From Planctomycetota bacterium (lineage in GTDB: Bacteria > Planctomycetota > Phycisphaerae > Sedimentisphaerales > Anaerohalosphaeraceae), in contig JAGHBX010000457.1 of the NCBI GenBank assembly GCA_021160785.1, positions 1 through 14,989 of the forward strand: a stretch of 14,989 bases of DNA, given 5' to 3'. Numbering within the stretch: the first letter of the stretch is position 1; the number at the start of each line of letters is the position of its first letter. The notes under the pieces were generated by a model that had not been told where the DNA came from, ran no database searches, and saw only the letters and a program-made list of their open reading frames with translations. Below, in pieces: positions 6,412 through 14,047 of the stretch. The position numbers and the translations under genes were made by a program.

Positions 6412-6627
6412 TCAGTTTCTCAAAACGATACGTCCGCGATTCAGATCATAAGGGCTCATCTCGACGGTCACACTGTCGCCCGGCAGGATTCGGATAAAAT
6501 GCATCCTCATCTTGCCCGAAACATGAGCCAGCACCTGATGGCCGTTCTCAAGCTCTACCTTGAACACGGCGTTCGGGAGCGCGTCGATTACCGTCGCTAC
6601 CAGCCTAATTGCGTCTTTTTTAACCAT
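6412..6627 (-). CDS. infA: translation initiation factor IF-1
   Basis: IF-1 binds the 30S A site during initiation and works with IF-2 and IF-3 to place the initiator tRNA. The 71-aa product is a single S1-type OB fold with the family core ALPNAVFKVELENGHQVLAH, GKMRMHFIRILPGD and SPYDLNRGRIVLR. Length is exactly usual. It sits 75 bp after map and 38 bp before rpmJ, the common secY-adk-map-infA-rpmJ order. The Shine-Dalgarno sequence is weak. Confidence 0.97.
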   Translation of the reverse strand: MVKKDAIRLVATVIDALPNAVFKVELENGHQVLAHVSGKMRMHFIRILPGDSVTVEMSPYDLNRGRIVLRN

Positions 6628-6702
6628 GTCTTATTTCAGCAGTCCGTTGCATCCGATATCTCGCGATCTTCTTCGCCGATATCGGCACTGTTCAATTCAC
6701 AC

Positions 6703-7479
6703 TCACGCCGTCAACACTTCACAACCGCTATTCGTTATGGCAATTGTGTGCTCAAAATGAGCCGAACACTTGCCGTCTTTGGTCACCACAGTCCAGCCGT
6801 CCCGAAGCGTCTTGACGGCAACCTTGCCCATATTAACCATCGGCTCCACTGCCAGAACCATTCCTTCTTTAAGAACAATGTCGTTGCTGCGCAACTCCTT
6901 GCTCACAAAATTTGGCACTTTCGGATCCTCATGCATTTCGGTGCCTATGCCGTGACCCACAAAATCCCTAACCACCGAAAAACCGGCTTCGGCGGCAGAT
7001 TTTTCCATCATGCCGGCAACGCGGGTCCATCTTACTCCCGGAGCGGATTCGGCGATGGCAATATCCAGAAGCCGCTTCGTCGCATCCATGAGTTTCTGTT
7101 TTTGCGGCGACACGTCGCCCACACCCACGGTTACCGCCGCGTCTCCGCAATAACCGGCCAGCTTCGCTCCGTAATCGACACTGAGAAGGTCGCCATTGCT
7201 AACCTTGACTTTCATCGACGGAATCCCGTGAACGACCTGCTCGTTTATCGACGCACAGATCGCTCCGGAAAAAGGTTTTGACGCATAAGGGCTCTCGACA
7301 CCCTTGAACAAAGCCGTTGCGCCGGCACTTTCGGTTATTTCCTGCGCCAGCCGGTCAAGCTCTCCCGTGCTTATCCCCGGCCTGGCTTCCTCTTGTAATT
7401 TTGAAAGAACCTCAGCAACAATCGCCCCGGCTTTACGGAGCAGTTCAATTTCCCTGCTGCTTCTAAGCTTTATAGCCAT
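6703..7479 (-). CDS. map: type I methionine aminopeptidase
   Basis: This enzyme removes the N-terminal methionine from nascent proteins after deformylation, acting at the ribosome exit. The 258-aa product is the plain (type Ia-like) catalytic domain with no zinc-finger extension. The five metal ligands of the family are visible: Asp102 (VDYG), Asp113 (GDAAVT), His176 (GHGIG), Glu212 (VEPM) and Glu243 (HFEHT). His84 (VVHGIP) and His183 (MHEDP) are the usual active-site histidines. Its ATG directly abuts the adk stop codon (TAG then ATG), which implies translational coupling. Confidence 0.97.
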   Translation of the reverse strand: MAIKLRSSREIELLRKAGAIVAEVLSKLQEEARPGISTGELDRLAQEITESAGATALFKGVESPYASKPFSGAICASINEQVVHGIPSMKVKVSNGDLLSVDYGAKLAGYCGDAAVTVGVGDVSPQKQKLMDATKRLLDIAIAESAPGVRWTRVAGMMEKSAAEAGFSVVRDFVGHGIGTEMHEDPKVPNFVSKELRSNDIVLKEGMVLAVEPMVNMGKVAVKTLRDGWTVVTKDGKCSAHFEHTIAITNSGCEVLTA

Positions 7480-8139
7480 CTATTCGACCTGACTGCACAA
7501 CGCTTCAAGTTCGGAGAAAACCGATACGGTTACGTCATCGACCGACTGACCCGCATCAATATTGATAATCGCCTTGCCCGTTGACTCATAATAGCCCACA
7601 ACCGCGGCGGTCTGCTCGTGATACGTCTTGAGTCTGTTGGCAACGACCTCGGGCTTGTCGTCTTCGCGCTGCATAAGCTTTTCGCCGTCTTTGTCGCATA
7701 TACCCTCAACCTTTGGCTTGAGGTTGGCAACGTGGTAGACAGCGCCGCACCGGGGACAGCTTCTTCGTCCGGTAAGCCGCCCGGCAATAATTTTATCGTC
7801 GACCACAAGATTGACGATGCCCTCAATGCTCTCACCGGCAGCGACCAGGGCCTTGTCGAGTTCTTCGCCCTGCACCACCGTGCGGGGAAAACCATCGAGG
7901 ACATAACCGCCGGCAGCCTTCTTTATCGCTCCTGTCATCATGTCAATGATCACGTCATCAGGCACTAAGCCGCCCGAATCCATATAGCCTTGCGCCTTTA
8001 TGCCTAATTCGGTTCCCGCAGCCCTTTCGGCACGAAGAATGTCGCCGCTGGACAGGTGAGCCATCCCGTACTTGGCGACAATCCTCTTGCACTGGGTGCC
8101 TTTACCTGCACCGGGCGGACCCAATAAGATCAGCCTCAT
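7480..8139 (-). CDS. adk: adenylate kinase
   Basis: It catalyses ATP + AMP to 2 ADP and balances the adenylate pool. The 219-aa product has the P-loop GPPGAGKGT at residues 7-15, the AMP-binding signature LDGFPRT at 81-87, and a long-form LID domain. The LID has Cys128, Cys131, Cys148 and Asp151, the C-C-C-D zinc site known from Bacillus subtilis Adk and absent from the E. coli enzyme. The start overlaps the secY stop by four bases (ATGA), a strong sign of translational coupling. The stop abuts the map start. Confidence 0.97.
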   Translation of the reverse strand: MRLILLGPPGAGKGTQCKRIVAKYGMAHLSSGDILRAERAAGTELGIKAQGYMDSGGLVPDDVIIDMMTGAIKKAAGGYVLDGFPRTVVQGEELDKALVAAGESIEGIVNLVVDDKIIAGRLTGRRSCPRCGAVYHVANLKPKVEGICDKDGEKLMQREDDKPEVVANRLKTYHEQTAAVVGYYESTGKAIINIDAGQSVDDVTVSVFSELEALCSQVE

Positions 8140-9503
8140 CTGAATGCTCCTTTAATTCTGCCCGACTCACTGAATCCTTCATAGTTGCGCATTATCAGGT
8201 TTGCCTCAATGCGTTGAATAAGATCAAGCGACACACTCACAACAATTAAAAGGCCCGTCCCGCCCAAAAACATCGCCACGCGGTACTCCACACCAAGCAT
8301 CTGGTTGATGACGCTGGGCACCACGGCGATAAAGGCCAGAAACGACGCACCGTAAAAAGTAATCCGCACCATAACACGCTCCAGGTATTCGGCCGTGCGG
8401 TGACCCGGGCGAAGACCGGGGATAAATGAGCCCGCATCCCGAAGACGCTTGGCCATTTCCTTGGGCTGAAACTGAACGGTCGTCCAGAAATAAGCAAACA
8501 AAAATATCATAAGAACAAATACCAGATTATACGTAAACGCCTTCGGCCTAAACGCTTGCCCTATCGACGAGATAAAACCACTCCAGACATCCGATTGCCG
8601 CACCGCCGGAATATTGCCTAACTGTTGAAAAACAATCGGGGGAAACATCATCAAGCTCGAAGCAAAGATAATCGGCATGACACCACCGTGATTAATCCGC
8701 AACGGCAGATAATGTCTCTGACCGCCGTACATGCGTCTGCCACGCATCTGCTTGGCCTGCTGAATAGGAATCCGGCGCTGTCCCTGGGTAATCAGAATGG
8801 CGCCTGCAACAACAAAAATAAACGCAGCTATCAGGAAAGCAATCGTCCCGGGACCATAGGTGCCCTCTGACACTCCCACCTTAAAGTCGGTATTCTGCCA
8901 CACACCATAAATCGTCATCGGCATCCGGGAAACAATACCGGCCATAATAATCAGGCTGATTCCGTTGCCGATACCGTACTCGTCGATCTGTTCGCCAAGC
9001 CACATCAAAAACAGCGTCCCGGCCGTCATGCCCAACATGCCCAGTATGATGGCCCGCCTTTCGAATCCCTCATGTGTATAACCGCCCATCATCTTCATCA
9101 TCATGACCGACTGGATTAAACACAACGGCACCGTCAGGTATCGCGTATACTCCTGTATCTTCTTATGGCCCGTCGCCCCCTCCTGTCTCAGCTTTCGAAG
9201 CACCGGAAGGACCTCCCCAAGCAGCATCAGAATAATAGACGCTGAAATATAAGGCATGATGCCGAGCCCGAACAAACTGCTCTTGTCAAGCCGCCCGCCG
9301 CTGAACATCTGCAGATACTCGGCAACCTGACCAAGCGGACTTCCCGACTCCCGCTCACCCGCCGCCTTCGTTATCGCGGCCTGGTCGAATCCGGGAATCG
9401 GTATATGGAACCCTATCCTGTAGATGCACAAAAGCGCAATGGTAAACAGTACCTTGTTGCGAAGATCCGGAATTTTGAATATGTTAGCTACCGTTCGAAG
9501 CAT
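8136..9503 (-). CDS. secY: preprotein translocase subunit SecY
   Basis: SecY is the channel of the Sec translocon in the inner membrane. The 455-aa product is predicted to have the usual ten membrane helices. It starts with MLRTVANIFKIPDLRNKVLF and carries the periplasmic/plug region IPIPGFD, the LGIMPYISASIILMLL segment (helix 2), the cytoplasmic-loop signature GQRRIPIQQAKQMRGRRMYG and a conserved MPIIFASSLMMFPP segment. Length is close to the E. coli 443 aa. It follows rplO by 29 bp and overlaps adk by four bases. It would export the PEP-CTERM and pilin-like precursors encoded nearby, among all others. Confidence 0.98.
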   Translation of the reverse strand: MLRTVANIFKIPDLRNKVLFTIALLCIYRIGFHIPIPGFDQAAITKAAGERESGSPLGQVAEYLQMFSGGRLDKSSLFGLGIMPYISASIILMLLGEVLPVLRKLRQEGATGHKKIQEYTRYLTVPLCLIQSVMMMKMMGGYTHEGFERRAIILGMLGMTAGTLFLMWLGEQIDEYGIGNGISLIIMAGIVSRMPMTIYGVWQNTDFKVGVSEGTYGPGTIAFLIAAFIFVVAGAILITQGQRRIPIQQAKQMRGRRMYGGQRHYLPLRINHGGVMPIIFASSLMMFPPIVFQQLGNIPAVRQSDVWSGFISSIGQAFRPKAFTYNLVFVLMIFLFAYFWTTVQFQPKEMAKRLRDAGSFIPGLRPGHRTAEYLERVMVRITFYGASFLAFIAVVPSVINQMLGVEYRVAMFLGGTGLLIVVSVSLDLIQRIEANLIMRNYEGFSESGRIKGAFR

Positions 9504-9532
9504 TCGCTGTTTCCCTTTACAGTCCCTGTCAT

Positions 9533-9982
9533 TCAGGCGACGATCTTCACCGTGCCGCCGCAGTTGGATATCTTCTGCTCGGCACTCTTACTGAATTTGT
9601 GAGCCGCCACGTCCAGCTTCTTTGTTAACTCGCCGTCACCTAAGATCTTGACCCGGCTGCCGGCGCTGTCGATAAGATTGACCGCTACGAGTTCCTGAAC
9701 GCTGATCACCGCACCGTCGCTGAAGAACCTCTCGAGCTGCGACACGTTGACGATCTCATAGCGCCTGGCGAAATTATAGTTGTTGAAACCTCGCTTGGGC
9801 AGTCTCCTGAACAACGGCATCTGGCCGCCTTCGTAGGTCGGGCGTGCAGAACTGCCCGGGCGGCTTCCACACCCCTTGTGTCCGCGGCCGCAGGTCTTGC
9901 CATGCCCGGTTCCTTTGCCTCTGCCCAGACGTTTGCGCTTCTTATAAGCACCGGCAATCGAAGTTATTTCATTGCTCAACAT
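9533..9982 (-). CDS. rplO: 50S ribosomal protein L15
   Basis: L15 is a late-binding large-subunit assembly protein with a long basic N-terminal extension threading into 23S rRNA. The 149-aa product has KKRKRLGRGKGTGHGKTCGR, GGQMPLFRRLPKRGFNN and a C-terminal KISNCGGTVKIV. The ATG at 9982 gives the usual distance to the RLGRG motif and has GGTGAT 7 nt upstream. A GTG in frame at 9997 would put the Shine-Dalgarno sequence against the start, so it is rejected. It starts 27 bp after rpsE, leaving no room for rpmD (L30). Confidence 0.96.
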   Translation of the reverse strand: MLSNEITSIAGAYKKRKRLGRGKGTGHGKTCGRGHKGCGSRPGSSARPTYEGGQMPLFRRLPKRGFNNYNFARRYEIVNVSQLERFFSDGAVISVQELVAVNLIDSAGSRVKILGDGELTKKLDVAAHKFSKSAEQKISNCGGTVKIVA

Positions 9983-10009
9983 CTTGGATATCACCACCTT
10001 TTTGAAAAC

Positions 10010-10510
10010 TTATATCTCTACGCCACGAAGGGCTTCCACCGCTTCTTTATTGCGCAACTTCAATAATCCGTCAAGGACGGCCTTTACAACGTTCTTGGCC
10101 GATGTGCTGCCGTTAACCTTCGTCAGAACGTTACGCACGCCGGCATATTCGAGCACGGCGCGGGCGCTTGAACCTGCAATAACACCCGTTCCCGGGCTGG
10201 CGGGAACCATTGTTATTTTCGTCGCCCTGCATTTACCAACTATTTTATGCGGCAACGTCCCGTTCACCAGCGATATCCGGTTAAGACTTTTCTTGGCGTC
10301 CTTGACCGCTTTTTCAACGGCGGGGGGCACCTCGTTCGCCTTGCCGTAGCCGATACCTACGGTATTGTTTCGGTCGCCGACGACCACCAACGCCGCAAAG
10401 CTGAACCGTCGTCCGCCTTTGACCACCTTGGAGCATCGAAAGACCTTGACCACAGTGTCTTCTAAGACCTGCTCTCCCTGCATCGCCAGTTTAATTGCTT
10501 CTTCCGCCAA
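10010..10510 (-). CDS. rpsE: 30S ribosomal protein S5
   Basis: S5 lies near the decoding centre and mRNA entry and affects accuracy and mRNA unwinding. The 166-aa product has the dsRBD-like domain (VVKGGRRFSFAALVVVGD) and the C-terminal domain (ASPGTGVIAGSSARAVLEYAG, then VNGSTSAKNVVKAVLDGL). I choose the TTG at 10510: GGAG stands 7 nt upstream and it gives a family-typical N-terminus (E. coli S5 is 167 aa). The frame is open back to 10708, but that part overlaps rplR and is not S5-like. An ATG at 10483 is possible but gives a short N-terminus. The gap to rplR is 46 bp. Confidence 0.94.
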   Translation of the reverse strand: MAEEAIKLAMQGEQVLEDTVVKVFRCSKVVKGGRRFSFAALVVVGDRNNTVGIGYGKANEVPPAVEKAVKDAKKSLNRISLVNGTLPHKIVGKCRATKITMVPASPGTGVIAGSSARAVLEYAGVRNVLTKVNGSTSAKNVVKAVLDGLLKLRNKEAVEALRGVEI

Positions 10511-10556
10511 CTTGTATCTCCAATTCCTGTTTATGCCTTCTGCATCGAAAGTCCCG

Positions 10557-10922
10557 TTAAAATACGAGCCCGGCCTTTCGGGCGGCGTCGGCCAACGCCT
10601 TGACCCGACCGTGGTAACGATACCGATTCCTGTCAAAACTGACACACTGAATTCCCACGCCCATCGCCTGCTTGGCAATAGCCTTGCCAACCGCATCGGC
10701 CGCGGCAATGTTGCCTCCGTTGCCTATGTCGCCACGCAGGCCCTTGGACCGTGTGCTCGCCGACGCTAACGTGACTCCGGCATAATCGTCGATTATCTGC
10801 ACGTAAATATGTCGACTCGTACGAAATACCGAAAGCCTCGGACGCTCGGGGTTGCCGAATATCTTCTTTCGAGCACGATACTTTCGTCTGATTTTCGCTT
10901 TTTTTATTTTAGCTAACCGCAT
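10557..10922 (-). CDS. rplR: 50S ribosomal protein L18
   Basis: L18 binds 5S rRNA, together with L5, and mediates its attachment to the 50S central protuberance. The 121-aa product has the basic N-terminus KIRRKYRARKKIFG, then NPERPRLSVFRTSRHIYVQI (the 5S-binding core) and DRNRYRYHGRVKALADAARKAG at the end. The ATG at 10922, with GGGA about 9 nt upstream, is preferred to an in-frame TTG at 10937, which lacks a well-placed ribosome-binding site. It lies 81 bp after rplF. Confidence 0.96.
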   Translation of the reverse strand: MRLAKIKKAKIRRKYRARKKIFGNPERPRLSVFRTSRHIYVQIIDDYAGVTLASASTRSKGLRGDIGNGGNIAAADAVGKAIAKQAMGVGIQCVSFDRNRYRYHGRVKALADAARKAGLVF

Positions 10923-11003
10923 TGTATCTATTCCCAACCTGTGTAACCGACGCTTATTCTACATGCTTGGCGCTCTTGCCGACAGACCGATCTTACCGGC
11001 CCG

Positions 11004-11582
11004 TTATGCGCCGGAAGCAAACGCCTTACCAACCTTTCGCCGAACCACTTCATCGGCATACCGAATGCCCTTGCCCTTGTAAGGCTCGGGAGGACGAACT
11101 TTTCGTACATTTGCGGCGAACTGCCCCAACTGCTGCTTGTCCGGGCTCGTCAGAATAAACGACGCCGGCACATCGTTTCCCCGGGTTGCCGGGACTTTGA
11201 TGTCCACCTTTAACCCTTGGGGAATCTTCATTTCGACCGGATGACAATAGCCCACCTGGAGTACAAGCTTGCCGCCCTGCTCCTTGACATTGTAGCCCGT
11301 GCCGAAAATCTGCATCTGACGCTCAAATCCCTTGCTGACGCCGAGAACGAGATTGTTGAGCAACGAACGCATCGTGCCGTGAAGCGCTTTCTTCTCCCTG
11401 TCTCCGGCATCGGGGTTGCTGACCAGAATCTGGTTGGCCCCGGTGTCGATCTTCACGTCGATCGCCGGATGACAATCAACCTGCAGGGTTCCCAGGGGAC
11501 CGGTTGCCTGGACAGCCTTGCCCTTCTGCTCGACTTTGACGCCCTGCGGAATTTCTACGGGTTTTTTTCCTATACGACTCAT
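11004..11582 (-). CDS. rplF: 50S ribosomal protein L6
   Basis: L6 sits at the base of the L7/L12 stalk near the GTPase-factor site. The 192-aa product begins MSRIGKKPVEIPQGVKV and has the second-domain signature PEPYKGKGIRYADEVVRRKVGK near the C-terminus. It is about 15 residues longer than E. coli L6. The ATG at 11582 shares one base with the rpsH stop (TGATG) and has GGTGA 4-5 nt upstream; an in-frame ATG at 11597 would add only five non-conserved residues. The one-base overlap implies coupled translation with rpsH. Confidence 0.96.
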   Translation of the reverse strand: MSRIGKKPVEIPQGVKVEQKGKAVQATGPLGTLQVDCHPAIDVKIDTGANQILVSNPDAGDREKKALHGTMRSLLNNLVLGVSKGFERQMQIFGTGYNVKEQGGKLVLQVGYCHPVEMKIPQGLKVDIKVPATRGNDVPASFILTSPDKQQLGQFAANVRKVRPPEPYKGKGIRYADEVVRRKVGKAFASGA

Positions 11583-11980
11583 CAGCTCACCATACAAATC
11601 AATTCGCCGCCGATGTTCTCTTTGCGGCAGTTTCTGTCACTCATTATGCCCTTGCTTGTCGAAACAATAGTGATTCCCAAACCACCCAATACATCGGGCA
11701 AATCGGCAACGCTACAGTAAACACGTCTTCCGGGCTTGCTCACTCTCTTGATCTCGGTTATCACAAAGTCTCCGTCTTCGGAGTATTTCAACTGGACGCG
11801 AATCAGACCCTGCTTGCCGTCGTCAATCTGGTCATAGCCTTTGATATAACCTTCACTTTTCAGCGTTTCGGCTACGCCACGGCATATCTTGGACGCCCGC
11901 ACCTTGACTTCGGGCTTGCCCGTACGGCCGGCATTACGTATCCTTGTCAACATATCCGCTATCGGATCGCTCAGACTCAT
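11582..11980 (-). CDS. rpsH: 30S ribosomal protein S8
   Basis: S8 binds the central domain of 16S rRNA early in assembly; in E. coli it also represses the spc operon. The 132-aa product starts MSLSDPIADMLTRIRNA and ends with the conserved segment STSKGIMSDRNCRKENIGGE. The usual 'ARK' position reads 'CRK'. GGAG lies 8 nt before the ATG. Whether S8 autoregulates here is unknown: I see no S8-site mimic that I could support. Confidence 0.96.
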   Translation of the reverse strand: MSLSDPIADMLTRIRNAGRTGKPEVKVRASKICRGVAETLKSEGYIKGYDQIDDGKQGLIRVQLKYSEDGDFVITEIKRVSKPGRRVYCSVADLPDVLGGLGITIVSTSKGIMSDRNCRKENIGGELICMVS

Positions 11981-12041
11981 CTATTTTGCTCCGCTATTGT
12001 AGGCTCACATTCACAATTCAAGCGTTTTATACTGCTCACTA

Positions 12042-12227
12042 TTACCAACTTGCCTTCCGAACACCGGGAATCTTGCCCTCGTTGGCCATCGTCCTGAAAC
12101 AGATTCGGCAGATCTTAAACTTGCGATACACCGCCCTGCTCCTGCCGCATATCTGGCAGCGAGTATAACCTCTGCTTCGGTATTTTGGCTTTTTTGCGGC
12201 CTTGTTTTCCAGCGCCTTGGTCGACAT
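12042..12227 (-). CDS. rpsN: 30S ribosomal protein S14, type Z (zinc-binding)
   Basis: S14 is a 30S-head protein. The 61-aa length and the four cysteines Cys24, Cys27 (CQIC), Cys40 and Cys43 (CRIC) define the short, zinc-binding C+ form. The C-terminus GKIPGVRKASW is the family signature. GGAG sits 7 nt upstream of the ATG. It stands between rplE (71 bp) and rpsH (61 bp), the standard place. No zinc-free paralog is in the window. Confidence 0.97.
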   Translation of the reverse strand: MSTKALENKAAKKPKYRSRGYTRCQICGRSRAVYRKFKICRICFRTMANEGKIPGVRKASW

Positions 12228-12298
12228 TTACAAACTCCAATTACACGTTTTCAAACACACCCGCTTCTAAAAAAGATGCGGCCAATCCGTCCTCTGTA

Positions 12299-12841
12299 TC
12301 ATGACTCCTTAAACGGCATACCGCAGAGCCTTAGAAGCTCGCGTCCCTCGTCGTCGGTTCTTGCCGTCGTTACAAACGTAATATTCATACCCTGCGTATT
12401 CTCGATCCTGCCCGGATCAATTTCCGGAAAAACACTCTGCTCCTGAAGGCCCATCGAGTAGTCTCCCCTGCCGTCGAAGCTGTTGGGGTTGAGCCCCCGA
12501 AAGTCCTTCACCCGCGGAATGGCAAGGTTGATCAGCCGATCCATAAACTCATACATCCGCTCCTTGCGAAGCGTAACCTTCAAACCCGTTTCGGCGCCCT
12601 CGCGAACCTTGAAGTTCGACACGCTCTTTTTCGCCGGACAGATCAGCGGCTTTTGACCGGAAATGACAGTCAGATCCTTCAAGGCGCTGTCCAGAAACTT
12701 CTTGTCGGCAACGGCCTTGCCGACACCCATGGATATAACCACTTTTTCCATTTTCGGTATGGCCATAACGCTCTTGTAACCGAACTTCTCCTGCATGGCA
12801 GGCATTATTTTAGACTTGTATATATCTCTCAAACGCGACAT
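12299..12841 (-). CDS. rplE: 50S ribosomal protein L5
   Basis: L5 binds 5S rRNA, forms a bridge with S13 and contacts P-site tRNA. The 180-aa product starts MSRLRDIYKSKIMPAMQEKF and contains IPKMEKVVISMGVGKAV, RVKDFRGLNPNSFDGRG and the C-terminal MNITFVTTARTDDEGRELL, all hallmarks of the family. Length equals that of E. coli within one residue. It follows rplX by 22 bp, as expected for the spc order. Confidence 0.97.
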   Translation of the reverse strand: MSRLRDIYKSKIMPAMQEKFGYKSVMAIPKMEKVVISMGVGKAVADKKFLDSALKDLTVISGQKPLICPAKKSVSNFKVREGAETGLKVTLRKERMYEFMDRLINLAIPRVKDFRGLNPNSFDGRGDYSMGLQEQSVFPEIDPGRIENTQGMNITFVTTARTDDEGRELLRLCGMPFKES

Positions 12842-12863
12842 CTGGAAAAACCTTCACATCAAA

Positions 12864-13205
12864 TCATCTGTCTTTTTTTGCTTTCCTTATAACTGCAATG
12901 TCGCCGCCGCCGGCGGCCACTTTCTTCTTGACGCCCTTGGCGTCCGTTGTAAAACGCACTCTTGTACCCAGTGAACTCTTCGGGCTCACAGGCAAAACAT
13001 TACTGATATGGATGGGCCTCTCGATACGAATCCGCCCGCCCTGCGGATTTTGCTGCGACGGACGCACGTGTTTGTAAGCAAGGTTGAGACCTTCGACAAG
13101 AACCCGCTGCTTGTCGGGCATCACCTTCATGACCCTGCCCGTTGACCCCTTGTGGTCGCCGGCTATGATTTCAACTGTTTCACCTTTTCTTATATGACTG
13201 GCCAT
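12864..13205 (-). CDS. rplX: 50S ribosomal protein L24
   Basis: L24 is one of the two initiators of 50S assembly and lies near the exit tunnel. The 113-aa product begins MASHIRKGETVEIIAGDHKG, a KOW domain, and continues with HVRPSQQNPQGGRIRIERPI and HISNVLP. The ATG at 13205 is chosen because GGAAGAG is about 7 nt upstream; a TTG at 13211 would sit against that site. The gap from rplN is 171 bp, by far the largest within this spc-type block, and holds a repeat element (13241-13350). Confidence 0.95.
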   Translation of the reverse strand: MASHIRKGETVEIIAGDHKGSTGRVMKVMPDKQRVLVEGLNLAYKHVRPSQQNPQGGRIRIERPIHISNVLPVSPKSSLGTRVRFTTDAKGVKKKVAAGGGDIAVIRKAKKDR

Positions 13206-13240
13206 AATCAATCTCTTCCAACCTGATGGTTAGCGACTTT

Positions 13241-13350
13241 GTAACATTTTAGCCACATGTGGCACGGGCATCCTGCCCGTGATTTCCATCCTTCATAACG
13301 GACGTACCGTATCTTCACCATGGCTTTGCTTCACATCGCTAAAATGTTAC
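13241..13350. mobile_element. MITE/REP-like element with 13-bp terminal inverted repeats
   Basis: GTAACATTTTAGC (13241-13253) and GCTAAAATGTTAC (13338-13350) are perfect 13-bp inverted repeats bounding 110 bp. Inside are the palindrome GCCACATGTGGC (13252-13263) and a hairpin CACGGGCA-TCC-TGCCCGTG (13263-13281). On the minus strand the core translates as HGQDARAT, a signature I remember from dispersed repeats in planctomycete and related genomes. No transposase is encoded, so a non-autonomous or palindromic dispersed element is the best reading. No exact target-site duplication is evident; a third TAACATT at 13359-13365 blurs the right edge. Confidence 0.6.
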
Positions 13351-13376
13351 GCAATTTTTAACATTGTCGTCGATTT

Positions 13377-13766
13377 TCAAACCACCTCGCTGGCAAGCGA
13401 AATGATCTTCATATAGTTCTTTTCACGAAGTTCCCGGGCGACGGCGCCGAAGATACGGGTCCCAATGGGATTACCATCCGGGTCGATCATCACCGCAGCA
13501 TTACTGTCAAACCGCACATAACTGCCGTCCGGCCTGCGAACGGGATATTTCGTGCGGATTATCACACACTTGTGAACCTTCTTGTCGTCGAGTTGACAGT
13601 TCGGAAGGTGCTTTTTGATCGCAACGCAAACAATATCGCCAACAGTCGCCGTCGGGCGGGTGCGCTTGCCTTTACGCGCGCCGCCGCGCCCCAGCACCTT
13701 GATGCACTGTGCTGTCTTAACGCCGCTGTTGTCGGCTATATTCAACATCGTTTCTTGCTGAATCAC
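13377..13766 (-). CDS. rplN: 50S ribosomal protein L14
   Basis: L14 sits at the subunit interface, contributes intersubunit bridges and is the binding site for the silencing factor RsfS. The 129-aa product begins MIQQETMLNIADNSG, has VGDIVCVAIKKHLPN and GTRIFGAVARELREKNYMKI, and is a few residues longer than E. coli L14 (123). The start is GTG at 13766 with AGGA about 8 nt upstream, which gives the canonical 'MIQ' opening; an internal ATG at 13748 is less likely. It follows rpsQ by 12 bp. Confidence 0.96.
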   Translation of the reverse strand: MIQQETMLNIADNSGVKTAQCIKVLGRGGARKGKRTRPTATVGDIVCVAIKKHLPNCQLDDKKVHKCVIIRTKYPVRRPDGSYVRFDSNAAVMIDPDGNPIGTRIFGAVARELREKNYMKIISLASEVV

Positions 13767-13778
13767 CGTGTTCTTCCT

Positions 13779-14042
13779 TTACTCTATAATTCCCTTTTTC
13801 AGAACCTTCACAAGACGCCAGCTCTTGGTCTTGCTGATCGGCCTGCACTCGGCGATCTCGACAACATCGCCGACGCCCGCCATATTCTTCTCATCATGAA
13901 CACCCAGCCTCGTCCGGCGCTTGATGTACTTGCCGTACATAGGGTGCTTGATCTTGTAATCAATCTGAACCTTAATACTCTTGTCGCCGCTCTTGCTGAC
14001 GACAACGGCTTGCCTGGTTTTGTGCTGAGTGGTTTCTTCCAT
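13779..14042 (-). CDS. rpsQ: 30S ribosomal protein S17
   Basis: S17 is a primary 16S rRNA-binding protein of the 30S body with an OB fold. The 87-aa product has RQAVVVSKSGDKSIKVQIDY, YIKRRTRLGVHDEKN and GDVVEIAECRPISKTKSWRL, the family pattern at usual length. It starts 5 bp after the rpmC stop, so the two are probably coupled, and lies 12 bp before rplN. Confidence 0.96.
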   Translation of the reverse strand: MEETTQHKTRQAVVVSKSGDKSIKVQIDYKIKHPMYGKYIKRRTRLGVHDEKNMAGVGDVVEIAECRPISKTKSWRLVKVLKKGIIE

Positions 14043-14047
14043 ATGAC

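Noticed and set aside
10511..10708. Longer S5 starting at 10708
   Set aside because: It lies inside rplR in another frame, is not S5-like, and the TTG at 10510 has a well-placed GGAG and gives the family length.
13233..13358. Target-site duplication flanking the 110-bp element
   Set aside because: The flanks (GCGACTTT and GCAATTTT) are only loosely alike, so no duplication can be claimed.
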